From Cerioporus squamosus (Eukaryota > Basidiomycota > Agaricomycetes > Polyporales > Polyporaceae), in contig JABYQS010000025.1 in assembly GCA_022592435.1 (NCBI GenBank), forward strand, positions 124,001 to 188,000: 64,000 nt of DNA. Reading direction: 5' to 3'. Under the pieces are notes generated by a model. It had not been told where the DNA came from and did no database searches. It saw nothing but the letters and a program-made list of their open reading frames with translations. The number at the start of each line of letters is the position of its first letter. Within the stretch, counting starts at the first letter, position 1. Shown piece by piece: positions 22,607-33,511 of the stretch. Position numbers and translations under genes: made by a program.

Positions 22607-25600
22607 TTACTCCTCCTCGCCCTCGTCCTCCTCCTGAATGCCACGGAAGGCCGGCCCAGCCCGCCCTGTTGGCAACTGCCGCCGCGTGCCCCGCGTCTCA
22701 GCTGCCTCGAACGTCGACTCGCTCGGGAGCGGCGAGCTGCGCCCCGCCGGGGAGCGACTCGCCTTCCCGCGCCCTGCCCTCGCACCGTGGTTCCCCACCG
22801 ACAGGCTCGCCATCCCCGGCACGCTGCGCTTGCCCGCAGCCGTGCCCCCCGTGCGCGCGGGAGCACTGCGCGGAGGCGGAGTGAGCAGCGGGGACGGGGA
22901 CTCGGCCTGCGCGAACGTCGTGATCGTGCTGCTCGCCGACGACGGCATCTGGCCCAGCCCGCCGACGTACGCCGGGCTCTCGTCCTCCTCGTCCACCCAG
23001 TCCGACTCGTCGCCCATGCTGAACGACTGCCGCCCCGAGAACACGTCGCGGATCCCCGGCACCTCCGGCGGCCCGTACACCGCGAGCACCTCCACCGCGG
23101 GGTGCGCTGTGCGTGTCTGCCACCCAGGCGGCTCGAGCCCCCACGACTTCTTCCAGCTCGACCGGCCGAGCGAGTTGAGGTATCCGCCGTGGCCGTTCGG
23201 GTTCGAGAACGGCGTCTGCCGCTTGTGCGCGACGAACTGCGCGGGACTGTACGCCCGACGCGGCGTCTCGTCCAGCGACCTGCGCATCGCGGCCTTGTTC
23301 GGCGAGCTATTCCGCCTGCTGTCTGTCTCCGAGAGATCATACAGCGACCCTGGCCGGGACGACTGCAGCGAATGCGCAGAGGACGCCGAGTTCGAGCGCA
23401 GATGCGACGCCTTGCCGCCGGTGGGCGTCATCTGTATCTGTCGCACGACGCGCGTCGATGATCCCGAGCCTGCGCGGCGATGGTTCTTAGGTAGCGGCGA
23501 CGCCGTGCGCCCGACGTAAAATGAGCCTGCAGAACTCGCTGATGGTGACTTGCGATGCCGAGGGTGGTTGACGAAGCTGTGTATCGAACTCGGGCGGGAC
23601 ATGAACTCTTCCCGTTCCGAGTTGGGGGTATGGCTCCCAAACGAGGCCCGTCGACTCGGGTCGCTCCGTTGGCGGGACACCGACGCAGAGTATGGTGGGG
23701 ACTCGAGCACCGCGTATTGCACGGAAGTGGACGAACGGCGCGAGTTAACGCTGCTTGACCGGCGCGAGGATACTGATGCGCGTTTGGCACGATGCGACGT
23801 CTTGTTGCGCCCGCCCACAGCCTTGCCACGGCCAGCAGAACGACCCTTGACGGTACCACGATGCCTCACTGACACGGGGCTCGAGCCGGTGCTGTTTAGC
23901 GAGCTGGTCTGCGCCAACGCGTGAGCAGAAGGGTCCTCTTTCCGCTTGCCCTTTGCATCCTCCCGGAACCACCGCTGAAAGGTCGACAACAGACTTGCGC
24001 GACTGCGATGCCCAGAGCCGACCTTGCTCCCCCGCGTAGGTATGGACGGCAGCGAAGTGAGGGTATCCGCTGGGGAGCCGGTATCTGGCGGCGGGGATTG
24101 CTTGCCCGCCAACAACCATGGAGAGCCGACCTGGCTCTGAGAGCCATTCAGCTCAGTAGGGGGCGGCGTGGAGGACAACGCAGCGTCCTTGACGGCGCGC
24201 ATTGGCGGGGTCTTGATGAGCTTCCCAGAGCCACTCCCATGCGATGTCCGTGGCTCTTCACTGCTTACATTCTTCTGTTGCTGCTTCTCCTTCTCCTCCC
24301 TCTCGCGCCGTTCCTTATCGTCCCGCACGGCCTCGGCGGACTTCTTGCGCACGAGCCCGGCCGCCTCAAGTGCAGTGGTCGCACGCTGCATGATACTGAC
24401 GCTTCCAGCGCGATTCTTGCGACCCTTGGAGCCCTGGTTCGAGCTGCTCGGGGTAGTGGGCGTGGACTTCGCAAGAGACTCTGAAGTAGAAGGCGTGGGC
24501 GAGAGAAGAGGGTTAGTAGGCGAAGGGGCGCGTGGCGGAGTTGCAGGCCGTTTGGTGCTTGAGACGGTAGGGGTCGCGGGGATCAACTGGAGCTCTGGGG
24601 CGGAATAGGTGGGCATCAGTGCTGGAGGTATAGGCGCACGCGACTGCGTCTCCTTGGACCGGCCAATGGAGGTAGGCTGGCCCCCATCCGTATGTGAACG
24701 CTGTTGCGAGGATCGCCATGAGATTTGTCACGTCGGGGCTCATGAGGCTTCTCCTCGACGGGGACTTCGGTGGGAGCAGGGCGCTCCTCGGGGGTCTCTA
24801 CAGCTTGCTCCGTAGGTGGATGCTTGGCCTCCTCCAACGCCTTCCGCTCCGTTTTGCGCTTGAGCATCCACCATAGAGCGCCCGTCGCATCGCATGCGTC
24901 AGTGAGGACTGAATGCACAATCTGGCCCGTGTCCAGTCCAAGCGCGCTCATAGAGTTCAGCAAGTCCCGCTCGAGGGGGGTAGAGAAGATCAGGGGCGCA
25001 GGGGTTTGAAGAAGGGAAGAGAAGTCCTGGGGAGGCTGAGGAACGTTCGACTTCTCGAACGAACTTGGATCGCGCTCGGAGAGTGTGGAGGAAACGGAGC
25101 GACGCTTCGTCCGAGCAGGCGTTCGCGTCGGATAGGCAGGGGGCACCTTGGGATTGCTATCAGTGCGAGCGATGGAGGGCCGTGAAGGGGTGGAGTCGTG
25201 CGGCCCGTCATTCTCCTCCGGCACTTGGTCAGGACGTGACCTGTTGCCGTTAGCGTATATCGAGTTCGCAGTGAGCTTCTTGAGAGTGCTCTGCGAGTCG
25301 GACGTGAGATCATTAGTAGGCTTGTCATCAGGGGTCGTGGGCGTAGAAGATGCGAACTCCGACGAAGCGGAATGGAAGGTCGCATCGGAGGCAGTCGAAG
25401 CAGAAGGGGGTTGCGGATACATAGCGGTCGAAGTCTGTAACTGGGAAGGGGTAGTTGGCCGTGAGAGGGTAGGAATTGTGCTCTGCAGGGAGTCCCGATT
25501 TGAATTCTTGCTACCACTAGTGAACCAGGCATGCGTCAATATTTGGGCAATAGTCAGTCGTTTTGTCGGGTCAACTTCAAGGATATTGGCCATCAGATCT

Positions 25601-26561
25601 CTCGCCTCTGCGTAAGGAGTGAGCTCTCAACACCTCGAATATCAGGGTCTCGTCTGGACGCACCGTCTGAAAGCCACTGTGGATCATCATAAACTCCTTT
25701 GATGACTTTCTCCCGCATGACGTTCTCGTCGTCATCGTCAAACGGAAGCGTGCCAGTCAGCAGCGTGTATAGTATCACGCCGAGAGACCAAACATCCACC
25801 TCTATAGCGAGATGAGATGCTCTATCAGACAATCGCGTGCATGCCGTTCCGACGCACCTGGACCCAGATATTTCTTAGCCATCAGCATCTCCGGCGCAGC
25901 ATAGCCAGTCGTCCCGCAGAATGTCTCCAACAGGGACCCCTTCTCAAACTCGCGCGTGAAGCCAAAGTCGCCCAGCTTGACCCTGCACTTCTCGTCCAGC
26001 AGCACGTTCTCGAGCTTGAGGTCCCGATGGACGATCCCCTTCCCGTGCACATACGCAACAGCGAGGCACAGCTGCCCAAACAGGATGCGCGTCTCATCCT
26101 CATTTAGCCGGCCCTTCTCCGCAAGGTAGTCGAACAGTTCCCCGCCAGAGCACAGCTCCGTGACGAGCCAGATGCTAGACTCGGTCGCGATGACTTCATA
26201 CAGCTGGGTGACATGGGGATGGTGCAGCTGACGGTGGTGGTGGATCTCCCTCGTGAGCGCGGCGGACATGGCCTTCGGGATCTGCTTGATAGCGACGCGG
26301 GTGCCGGTGAGACGGTGGGTGCCCATGCGCACCTTCCCGTACGTCCCTGTCCGGCCAGTTAGACGAACAGAAGGCAAGCAGTGCGTCCCAATGCGCACCT
26401 TCTCCTATGACCTTCCCCAGCGTATAGTTTCCTACGACCCTGATCTTCTGCGAGGAGAGCTCCTTACCCAGTTCATTGTACGCGTTCGCGAGCTGGGCCT
26501 TATGGTTCTGCGCCTGCGAGACGGAGCCGGAAGGTCTGTGGCCGTTGCTACCGGCGGTCAT
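22607..26561 (-). CDS. CAMK-type Ser/Thr protein kinase with UBA-like segment and long tail
   Basis: Start ATG at 26561 (MTAGSNGHRPSGSVSQAQN). The kinase domain begins NYTLGKVIGEGTYGKV, with the Gly loop split by an intron. VAIKQ carries the ATP-binding Lys, VHRDLKLENVLL is the catalytic loop, DFGFTREF the Mg loop, and GYAAPEMLMAKKYLGPEVDV the APE region; it ends RLTIAQILTHAWF. A CAMKL/Kin4-like placement fits (GELFDYLAEKGRLNEDE). About 190 residues downstream, LERDLLNSMSALGLDTGQIV resembles a kinase-associated UBA. The rest (to TAA at 22607) is a Ser/Pro/Arg-rich tail of over 650 residues. The frame changes between 24619 and 24730: either a 47-nt intron with a poor GTTCAC donor, or one missing base. 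Substrates are unknown; Kin4 kinases act in spindle-position and polarity control. Confidence 0.85.
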
Positions 26562-26985
26562 GGTGACATATACAGCAAAGGAGCGACAGTGGTGGGCGTT
26601 GGTGATAGTTTACAGAGTAAAGTGGGTGTCCGAGCAATGAAGGCAATCGAGGGGGAAAGACAAGCGCGACCAGATCCCGCGGGGCCGCAACGCGCAGAAT
26701 GCACTTCTCTCCATCCTCCGTCACGTGACGCACCTTCATCATGCCGCATTGCGCGCAGTACCCGATGATGGGCTGGAAGAGCGTAGATCGGATAGAACGA
26801 GGCCTTCCATGCGAGGCCTTCATGGCTGTGCATCGCAGACGAGGCCCAATGGCACGTTGATCGACACTACATAGGTGATGCCCATACAAATACAATGCGC
26901 GTGTACAGTGTATCTATCACTGGGAGGGAGGGACATGAGAGATCGTCAACGGTCGTGAACGTATATGCAGATTGCAACTGCCAGG
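26562..26985. promoter_or_regulatory. kinase promoter and GLE1 3' flank
   Basis: 424 bp between the kinase start and the GLE1 stop, both on the minus strand. It must hold the kinase promoter and the GLE1 polyadenylation region. No specific site is identified. Confidence 0.35.
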
Positions 26986-29192
26986 TCAGGATGCATTCAT
27001 GATGCGCTCTATCTCCAGTTGTACACGGACGCGGGCAGCGATGCCTTCCGGGGACTGCCCGCCGATGAGGTGGCCTTCGAGTCCATGGTAGCCCACAGTA
27101 ACTCCCTCGTAGAGGAGCGCAAGCAGCCTAACCCATTGTTGGCCCCACACTTCGCGCGCGAGTAGGCCACCTACGTCCAGCGCAGCTGTAAAGGAGGTTG
27201 TCAGAGTGGGAAACATCCACATTTGCAAAACCAAGGCAGCGCCATAGGGAACAATGTGTCCAACTGCAACATCGCAGTGCAGCGTTTGCGAGCAGAGAGC
27301 CCCTGAAGCATATCAGATGCTCATACTTCAACGGTGCCACATAAACTCTGCATGACGTTGGAAGGTCACCGTGTCCACGCGAACACTCAAAAAGGTGCTT
27401 CCCGGCGCTGCGACGAACGAACTGACGAGATACTCACTGTAAAGCACTTGCGGCGCGACCGGGCTCTCAAGCAGCTGTGGCTCCTTGAGCATACGCGAGA
27501 AGAACGTCCAATATCGAGGCAGTCTCACGACCGGATCGAGCGGCTGGTTCACCGGCGCCACAAGGATGTGGAAGTAAACCCGCATCAACCCCGACACCCG
27601 GCTGGTGTAATCCGCTGTGGTTTCCTCCGCATCGCGGTAGCCAAGCACCTTGCGCCTGGTCTCTTGCGTGAACGCGACGCCGTCCGTGTCTGTCGAGGGT
27701 ACCACGACGGGGACGGGCCAACCTCCTGAACGTTGGCAGAGCTTAGCCCAGAAGATGTCCGCGAAACCTTCGAGCGCCATGAGAAGGTTAGTAGCAACTT
27801 GCGCGAGTGGAATCGCGCTCTTCTTCTCGGCGGTGACCTCTGTTTCGGCCTGTAGGAGGATGGCCTTGGCCAGAGAGGATAGCAGCGCGATGTAAACGGG
27901 CGGTGGGTGCGGCTGCGCCGGTCGGACGATGGACACAATCTCATGCGACTGTTGGCTGCGTGTTAGAGACAGTCTCACTGTGTGAAATTATGACTTACAA
28001 TTCGCATTATTGCGTTCGGGTCATTGGTGAGCTGCCCGATTTTGGGCGTGATTGCACGACGGCCAGCACTCCAGATGGACTTCAAGGCTTTGTCGCTCTT
28101 GACGTTCTTCATAGGCCCGCTCTTAATAGCCTGTGTAGTTGTGCGGTCAGTCGAACGGCAAAGTACAACGAGCTGGACGCTCACCTTCAGTGTTTCCCTG
28201 GCCCGCTTCCAGTCCTCAAACGCGGTCGTGTGGCCAAGAGCCTTACGCTCCTTCTCCTCTGCGCGGTCACGCTCCTCTCGCTCCCGCTCTGCCTCGAGCT
28301 GCTTCCGCTTCTCCTCTTCCTCCTTCTCTTGCTGCCTCTGTTTCTCTTCCTCCTCTCTCCGTTTCTTCTCTTCCTCCTGCCGCTTCTTCTCCTCCGCCTC
28401 GCGCTTGATCCTCTCCTCCTCCTCCCGCTTCTTGCGCTCTGCTTCCTGCTTGGCGCGCAACCGCTCTTCCTCGACCTTGATGACCGCATCTATGCGTTGC
28501 CAGAGCTGCTTGTCTCGCTCCTTCCATTGCGCCCTAAGCTGTTCCTCTTCTCTCTGCTTCTGGAGGTTCATCGCAGCCAACTGAGCCTCGACCTCCTTCA
28601 GCTGCTGCTCGTGGAGCGCGGCTCGACGCTCGTCCTCTTGTACGCGCCGCTCGCTACGAGCCTTCTTCTGCTGGACGGATTCCTGAGCATGCTTCTTCCT
28701 GGCAACGCGCTGTCCTACTCGTTGACCTTCGGTAGGATGAAACATAACGACTGTACACGTACGAAGGCATCCTGCCGTGTCTCCTTCTCCCATTCCTCAT
28801 ACGGATCGACGTGGTTCAACCGTCGACGTACAGCAGCGAGGGTATCTTCCATCAGCCATTGTTCAGCAAGAGTCTTCTGACGTTGCGGTTTCCTGCATTG
28901 CAACTACACGTTGGGATGTGGTTCGTCAGGAGAAGCGCGTGAAATGACCTCACGATGGTTCAGGGTCAGACGTGTAACCAATTGAGTCCTCCGAGGACGA
29001 GTTCCCAGATTCGGAGTCGGACGTGTCTTCCTCTTCGGATGACGAGTCTGACGGCACCCCGAATGTTGATCGTGGTCGGTAGCGTCTGCTACTATACTGA
29101 AGCATCACGAACTGTTAGCCACTCATGCGCGGCTGGTCGACATACCTCCGTGTGGGCGACGGTGATGGTGACCGAGGTGCTGCAAACCTCAT
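26986..29192 (-). CDS. GLE1: nucleoporin GLE1, mRNA export factor
   Basis: Cytoplasmic-face nuclear-pore protein that, with inositol hexakisphosphate, activates the DEAD-box ATPase Dbp5 during mRNA export. Start ATG at 29192 (MRFAAPRSPSPSPTR). An acidic Ser-rich exon follows (SDSSSEEEDTSDSESGNSS), then KPQRQKTLAEQWLMEDTLAA. A long coiled coil of REEEEK-type repeats spans 28710-28200. The conserved C-terminal GLE1 domain runs IGQLTNDPNAIMRI, AILLQAETEVTAEKKSAIPL, FADIFWAKLCQRSGGWPVPV, VSGLMRVYFHILVAPVNQPL, PRYWTFFSRML, LDVGGLLAREVWGQQWVRLL, ending RIMNAS and TGA at 26986. The intron at about 27175-27440 is long (roughly 270 nt) for this genome. Confidence 0.9.
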
Positions 29193-29601
29193 ATTCGCGA
29201 CTCAATCGTGCAAGATACAGCAGAGGATATAGAAGTCGACGAGGAGGAAGGAGGAGAAGGAGATGGCACCGTGGCCTCAAGGCCTCATGCTCGAGCTCAT
29301 TGCTCTCCCGCCACAACAACCACGTGCCCGTTCTCTCGCGTGGACCAGCGCTTGCTGAACACTCCGGCGAGCTGCCTCGTCGACGTCGTCCTCGTCGTCC
29401 TCGCTGACAGATTCATCTTGCTCGTCGCCAATATCTGCGTCATACAACTACTACTTGCTTGTGCTCTTGCGCCGTGCCGGAGATAGAGGCATAGGGGCGC
29501 ATCTTATCGCTTGGCGACAACAAACGAACTCATAGCCCTGTTCTCCGAGTCCCTGTAACGCGCTGGCCGTCGTTCGCCCCGAAGACTTCCTAATTCAATC
29601 T
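29193..29601. promoter_or_regulatory. divergent intergenic region
   Basis: About 410 bp between the GLE1 start (-) and the F-box-like gene start (+). It presumably carries both promoters. Nothing specific seen. Confidence 0.35.
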
Positions 29602-30696
29602 ATGAGCAATCGATCTACTCATGCACGTCTTCCTAACGAGCTTTTGCGAATAATTATCCTTGACTACTTGACAACACTTCGTGAGCAACATGGCAGCAAG
29701 GATGTGCCCAGGAAGTCATACAAAGCTCCCTGGTACCTGGTCGAGCCTCTTACTCTCTCTTCACGAGATTGTCGAAGGATCGCTCTGGAAGGATGGTTCG
29801 AGGTGTACTTCGCCCACACACCTCACGACCTAATAGAGGTCTGGCCAGAGTTCAGTATATGGACAAAGTATGTGCTTTCTGCATGCTCTTCTCTGCTCTC
29901 AGCTCACACTGGCCAGAGAACTGCACTGTGTTGAGCTAGGGACAGACTCCCAGATCCTTCCGGTGATGCAGTGGAATCTTATGCCATTCCACCGGCTCCG
30001 CAAGCTACGTGTCGACTTCGAATCCGCAAATCCCAACGCCATGCTTCTACTACGCTTCGATTACCCCCGGAACATCGCTTCGCAGCTACAGGAACTGGAG
30101 CTGCACGATATATCGTGGCCGTCCCCCATGCCTTTGACCGTGGTCGCTAACGCGTTCCATCGTCTGCGCGTCTTGAAGATGTATCAGGACCTCATATGGT
30201 GTGACCTATGCAACATCTGCAGCTTCGCGACCTTCCGAGACCCTCCGCCGGAAAAGATAGTGTATACGAAGATAGTCGGTTTGCCCGTACGTCACTCACC
30301 TCTTTGAGCGTCCTCATGTCCTGACTTATCCAGACCCACTACACGACGATCCTGAAGCGACTAACGCATCTGCAGACCGTCATCCTGACAGTCGGGTATG
30401 GGCTCGGCGGCAGCGTGTCCCTTGCGGAGAACAACGATATGATGTGGTCTGGAGAGTGCGACGCCTGCATGGATGTGATGTACTCAAGTAAGGAGTACTG
30501 CGAAGAAAGGATAGCGAGGAAGGCTATAGACAGGCCCCCGTCCTTACAGTCCGTCATCTGGCGCTTCCGACAGAAGGACCCCGCCGACGTAGTGATGGAC
30601 TTCGAGGACGAACCCGAGCCTTACGCCCATCCCGAAGGCGCCGCTGGAGATGAGTCGGATACCGGTGGAATGGCTGTCCTTAGTTCCGATGTTTAA
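29602..30696 (+). CDS. F-box-like protein
   Basis: Start ATG at 29602 (MSNRSTHARLPNELLRIIIL). LPNELLRIIILDYL at residues 10-23 is an F-box-like first helix, and the later text has LRR-like lines (FHRLRKLRVDF, LQELELHDISW, FHRLRVLKMYQDL, LKRLTHLQTVILTV). Introns lie at about 29870-29917 (GTATGT...GCCAG) and about 30288-30332 (GTACGT...TCCAG), both keeping frame. The C-terminus is acidic and ends at TAA 30694-30696. In basidiomycetes this is a large, fast-evolving family thought to select substrates for SCF ubiquitin ligases. No specific orthologue is recognised. Confidence 0.75.
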
Positions 30697-30725
30697 GGGG
30701 AAGACAAGTTCCTCTAGTCGGCCAC

Positions 30726-31198
30726 ATGCTGCGGCTGGCGTACTGGCCTTGCTTTCTCGTTGTTCTTGGGCATATAGTTTCCGAATGCCTGTCGCTTCTG
30801 GTTCGTAGATCACCTCCATATTCGCATAGCTAGCGTTAACATCATCCACTCACTAACATATGCAGGTTGCTCAGGCGAAACGCCTTCAAACCCGACCTCG
30901 AGCCGCTCGCTGTCTGGTGGCGGCACCGTGGCGATGACTGCATCTACGTGGACCATCCTATTCTCGGGTCCGTATCGACGACCCAATCCCACTTCATCCT
31001 CTCTAATGGCCAGAGAGCCTACAAATGCGCCCATCAGCCACACCGAGCGTCGTCGACGTCAACATCCGCCGCAGCCGATTTCAACTTACCTCCCGCACAC
31101 TCAAGGTTATCACTATGTTGTAGTCGAGCGAGCGGCAGAGGGCGCGCTACGTTACTCCTGTGTCGCAAACCTGTCTCCTACGAACCTTCGCCCATGAG
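30726..31198 (+). CDS. hypothetical small protein with hydrophobic N-terminus, doubtful
   Basis: ATG at 30726 begins MLRLAYWPCFLVVLGHIVSE, which is signal-peptide-like. A GTAGAT donor near 30806 and a good ctaac...atgcag acceptor near 30864 join to a Ser/Thr/Pro-rich frame (ETPSNPTSSRSLSGGG, then PISTYLPHTQGYHYVVVERA) ending at TGA near 31198. The start lies only 30 bp after the F-box-like stop, so it could instead be the 3' flank of that gene or an exon of the next. No family is recognised. Confidence 0.3.
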
Positions 31199-31318
31199 CG
31201 AGGGGCGGTTCCGACACTGAACCTATGCCGAAGATAACGCTCGCTCATAAAGACTGTGTGAGGAACTCTGTGACGTTCCTCGTCCCGAGCTTAGAGCTGC
31301 CCCTCTTGCATCCCCACT

Positions 31319-31945
31319 ATGGCCATGTACGTTCGATCGCCATCCTCTTGAATGGGCCTCTGACTCATGTGTACGGTGCAGGCGACACGACTACCCTCCC
31401 AGTCCGCTTTCCCGCCCTGCTTCCGACTTCACGATCCCTGATCGGTCCCCCGATGTCGACGTAGAGACGGGCGAGTTGTCGCCGTCATCGGATGATCCTG
31501 AGGAGGGCGACGTCCTGATCACAGTCACTGATGCAGAAGGCCGGGTGCGAGTCAGCGAGAGACAGCTGGAGCGTAACGTGTTGAGGAAGAAGACTGCAGC
31601 GCGTTATCCGCAGATCCGTCACAGTGCTCTTGCACGCCAGGTATGTATCATTCGCGCGTGTATCAGTCCATAGGTAGCTCACACTCACGTCTATCGCAGA
31701 GGAGATGGTAGGTCGCCTTGCGAGACATCGTCCGCATCTATGTATATGCTGACGTGCTCGTGGCTAGGTGGAAGAACAGAGAGGTCCGTTCCACGTCGTT
31801 TCACATCAGTGACGCGAGACTCAACCCTTCACGGTACCTCCAGAAACACCTCATCCTCTTCATTGTGATCGGCACCATCATAGTCAACGTCCTGGCCGCG
31901 GTCGCCGTCATCGTCTGGGGAACCATCTATCAACGCACCCCTTAG
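31319..31945 (+). CDS. small C-terminally membrane-anchored protein, unknown family
   Basis: Four exons fit in phase: 31319-31326 (8 nt, ATG GCC AT), 31382-31640, 31700-31707 (8-nt microexon) and 31768-31945, giving about 150 residues. The N-terminal half is acidic and Pro-rich (MAMRHDYPPSPLSRPAS, then VDVETGELSPSSDDPEEGD, VLITVTDAEGRVRVSERQLE). A basic patch spans the microexon (RKKTAARYPQIR, ARQRRWWKNREV), and one membrane helix is at the C-terminus (HLILFIVIGTIIVNVLAAVA, VIVWGTIYQ), ending RTP. The topology suggests a tail-anchored or single-pass membrane protein. No function assigned. The start is chosen because only it keeps the intron phases consistent. Confidence 0.65.
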
Positions 31946-33511
31946 GTAATCTCACCTCTTAGGTCAATCTCACCTCTACTCATAGTTGATCAGTACTGTA
32001 TCCACAGGTGACCGCGGACGCCGGGACTTCAGACCGAAACTTCCCCATGTATCAATTCCTGTATAGATCACGTCTCCGATACTCAAACTCAAGTCAATGT
32101 CTTACCCCTCGCCCTTCGCCCGCAGAGGATCTTTACAGGCAGGCTCAAAGCCACAGTCAGCGTCACACTATCGGGGCCTCGCTCGAGGAGAGGCCTTATC
32201 GCAAGAGTCGCCCCCTGTACTCGGGTCAGTGCAACCGCTGCAGGGCTGGGACTGCCGGATTGCTTTGCGGCTGTTCTGCGGACACTGCACATCCTCGAGA
32301 TAGAAGCCTTACCTTTGGTACTGGGTGCCTGCGGAGGCCGCTGCGGGCATCTCGGCACCTTCAATAAGACGAACGCCCATTCCCCAGGACCTCAGTCATC
32401 CAGGGAAGCGTCCGCAGTGTCTCGGCGGAAGGCGTTCAAGCGTACCCGTGACAGACGCCGGACGCTTCGCTCATGTAGCGGCCGGTCTCATAGCGTTCGC
32501 GCTCGTGCCGCGCGCTGGGGACGCCATGCAGTTTGAGGGTCAGCTAAGGCGCACCCCCTGAGAACTGCCTCCGCGGCTGTCATCGGCGACAGGGAAGAGC
32601 CAGGGAGCCTTATGTTATGAACTCCGCCGGATGTCATGAAGAGGTGGGTGCAGTCGCCGCACAGATTTGCGCGTGCTCTCTAAACGGAGCCTGTAGGAAC
32701 AATGGGGGAGCACTGAACGAAAAGCTGCTTCCCCCGGCTGTCGTGGAAGAGCTGATGAGACAACCCTGAAGGTTTTGATCGAGCGGGAAGAACTCATATC
32801 AATGATCCCTCGCAGAACTCGGTCGGGCGTAAGGCGGTGCGCTGCTCGTGGTGCCTGAACGACTTGAGGTGCAGCGTCTGCGGTTCCGACGAGCACTTCT
32901 TTGGCACTTCACTACTTTTACGAATGGGCCTCATCCTTTGAATGCATAGGAGACCGGAACCTCTGGCCATGGCGGCTACGTGCCTGAAGGTTCGCAGGAG
33001 AGCGTAACGATCGCGCCGACTTGCGTCCTTGCCACTCAATTGGCATAGCACAGTGCTAGACATTTTGGTTGAGAGGATGCCCTGTGTTAGCCTGAGTGTG
33101 ACGTGCGTCTTTCCACCCTTACTTCCTATGCAAGTCGAGGAGACTGACTCTCGTTAGATCGCAGCAGGGTAATAAATGGATCTTAATCGACGCCTTGTCG
33201 AACGTGTGCCCCTCAGTCTGCGATGGAAGATGGAAGACTATTTCCAGGCAACTACGAGCTCTAGTTCGTCGTAGTCGAAAGGCGGAGAGCATGGTCGATG
33301 TTCGTACCCACGCAGCTGTCCGGGATTCCCAGACTTGAAGTACCGAGGCCTCGTGCAGTTCTGCGTGGGGATATGACGGTCACGATACCGAGGTATTCCT
33401 ATCTGTGGGTGTCTGCCTGTCTCGTCTCTCCGGACGACTTATAGATAGTTAGGGGTGGGCGCGCAATGTCCCTCCGGTTTCACCCCCCTCCTCTGAGCCA
33501 ACCCATGCACG
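31946..33511. other. gene-poor 1.6-kb region
   Basis: No supported gene. A minus-strand frame at about 33063-32940 (MSSTVLCQLSGKDASRRDRY, then ALLRTFRHVAAMARGSGLL) has a plausible start and gene-like codons but no family and no clear continuation. The right end is the promoter of DUF6534 gene A. Confidence 0.35.

Noticed and set aside
22391..23461. 356-residue Arg-rich plus-strand frame
   Set aside because: It is the reverse of the Ser/Arg-rich kinase tail; GC-rich coding sequence leaves long open frames on the other strand.
27903..28880. 325-residue Leu-rich frame resembling a membrane protein
   Set aside because: It is the antisense of the GLE1 coiled coil: Glu/Lys codons read backwards give Leu/Ser/Phe.
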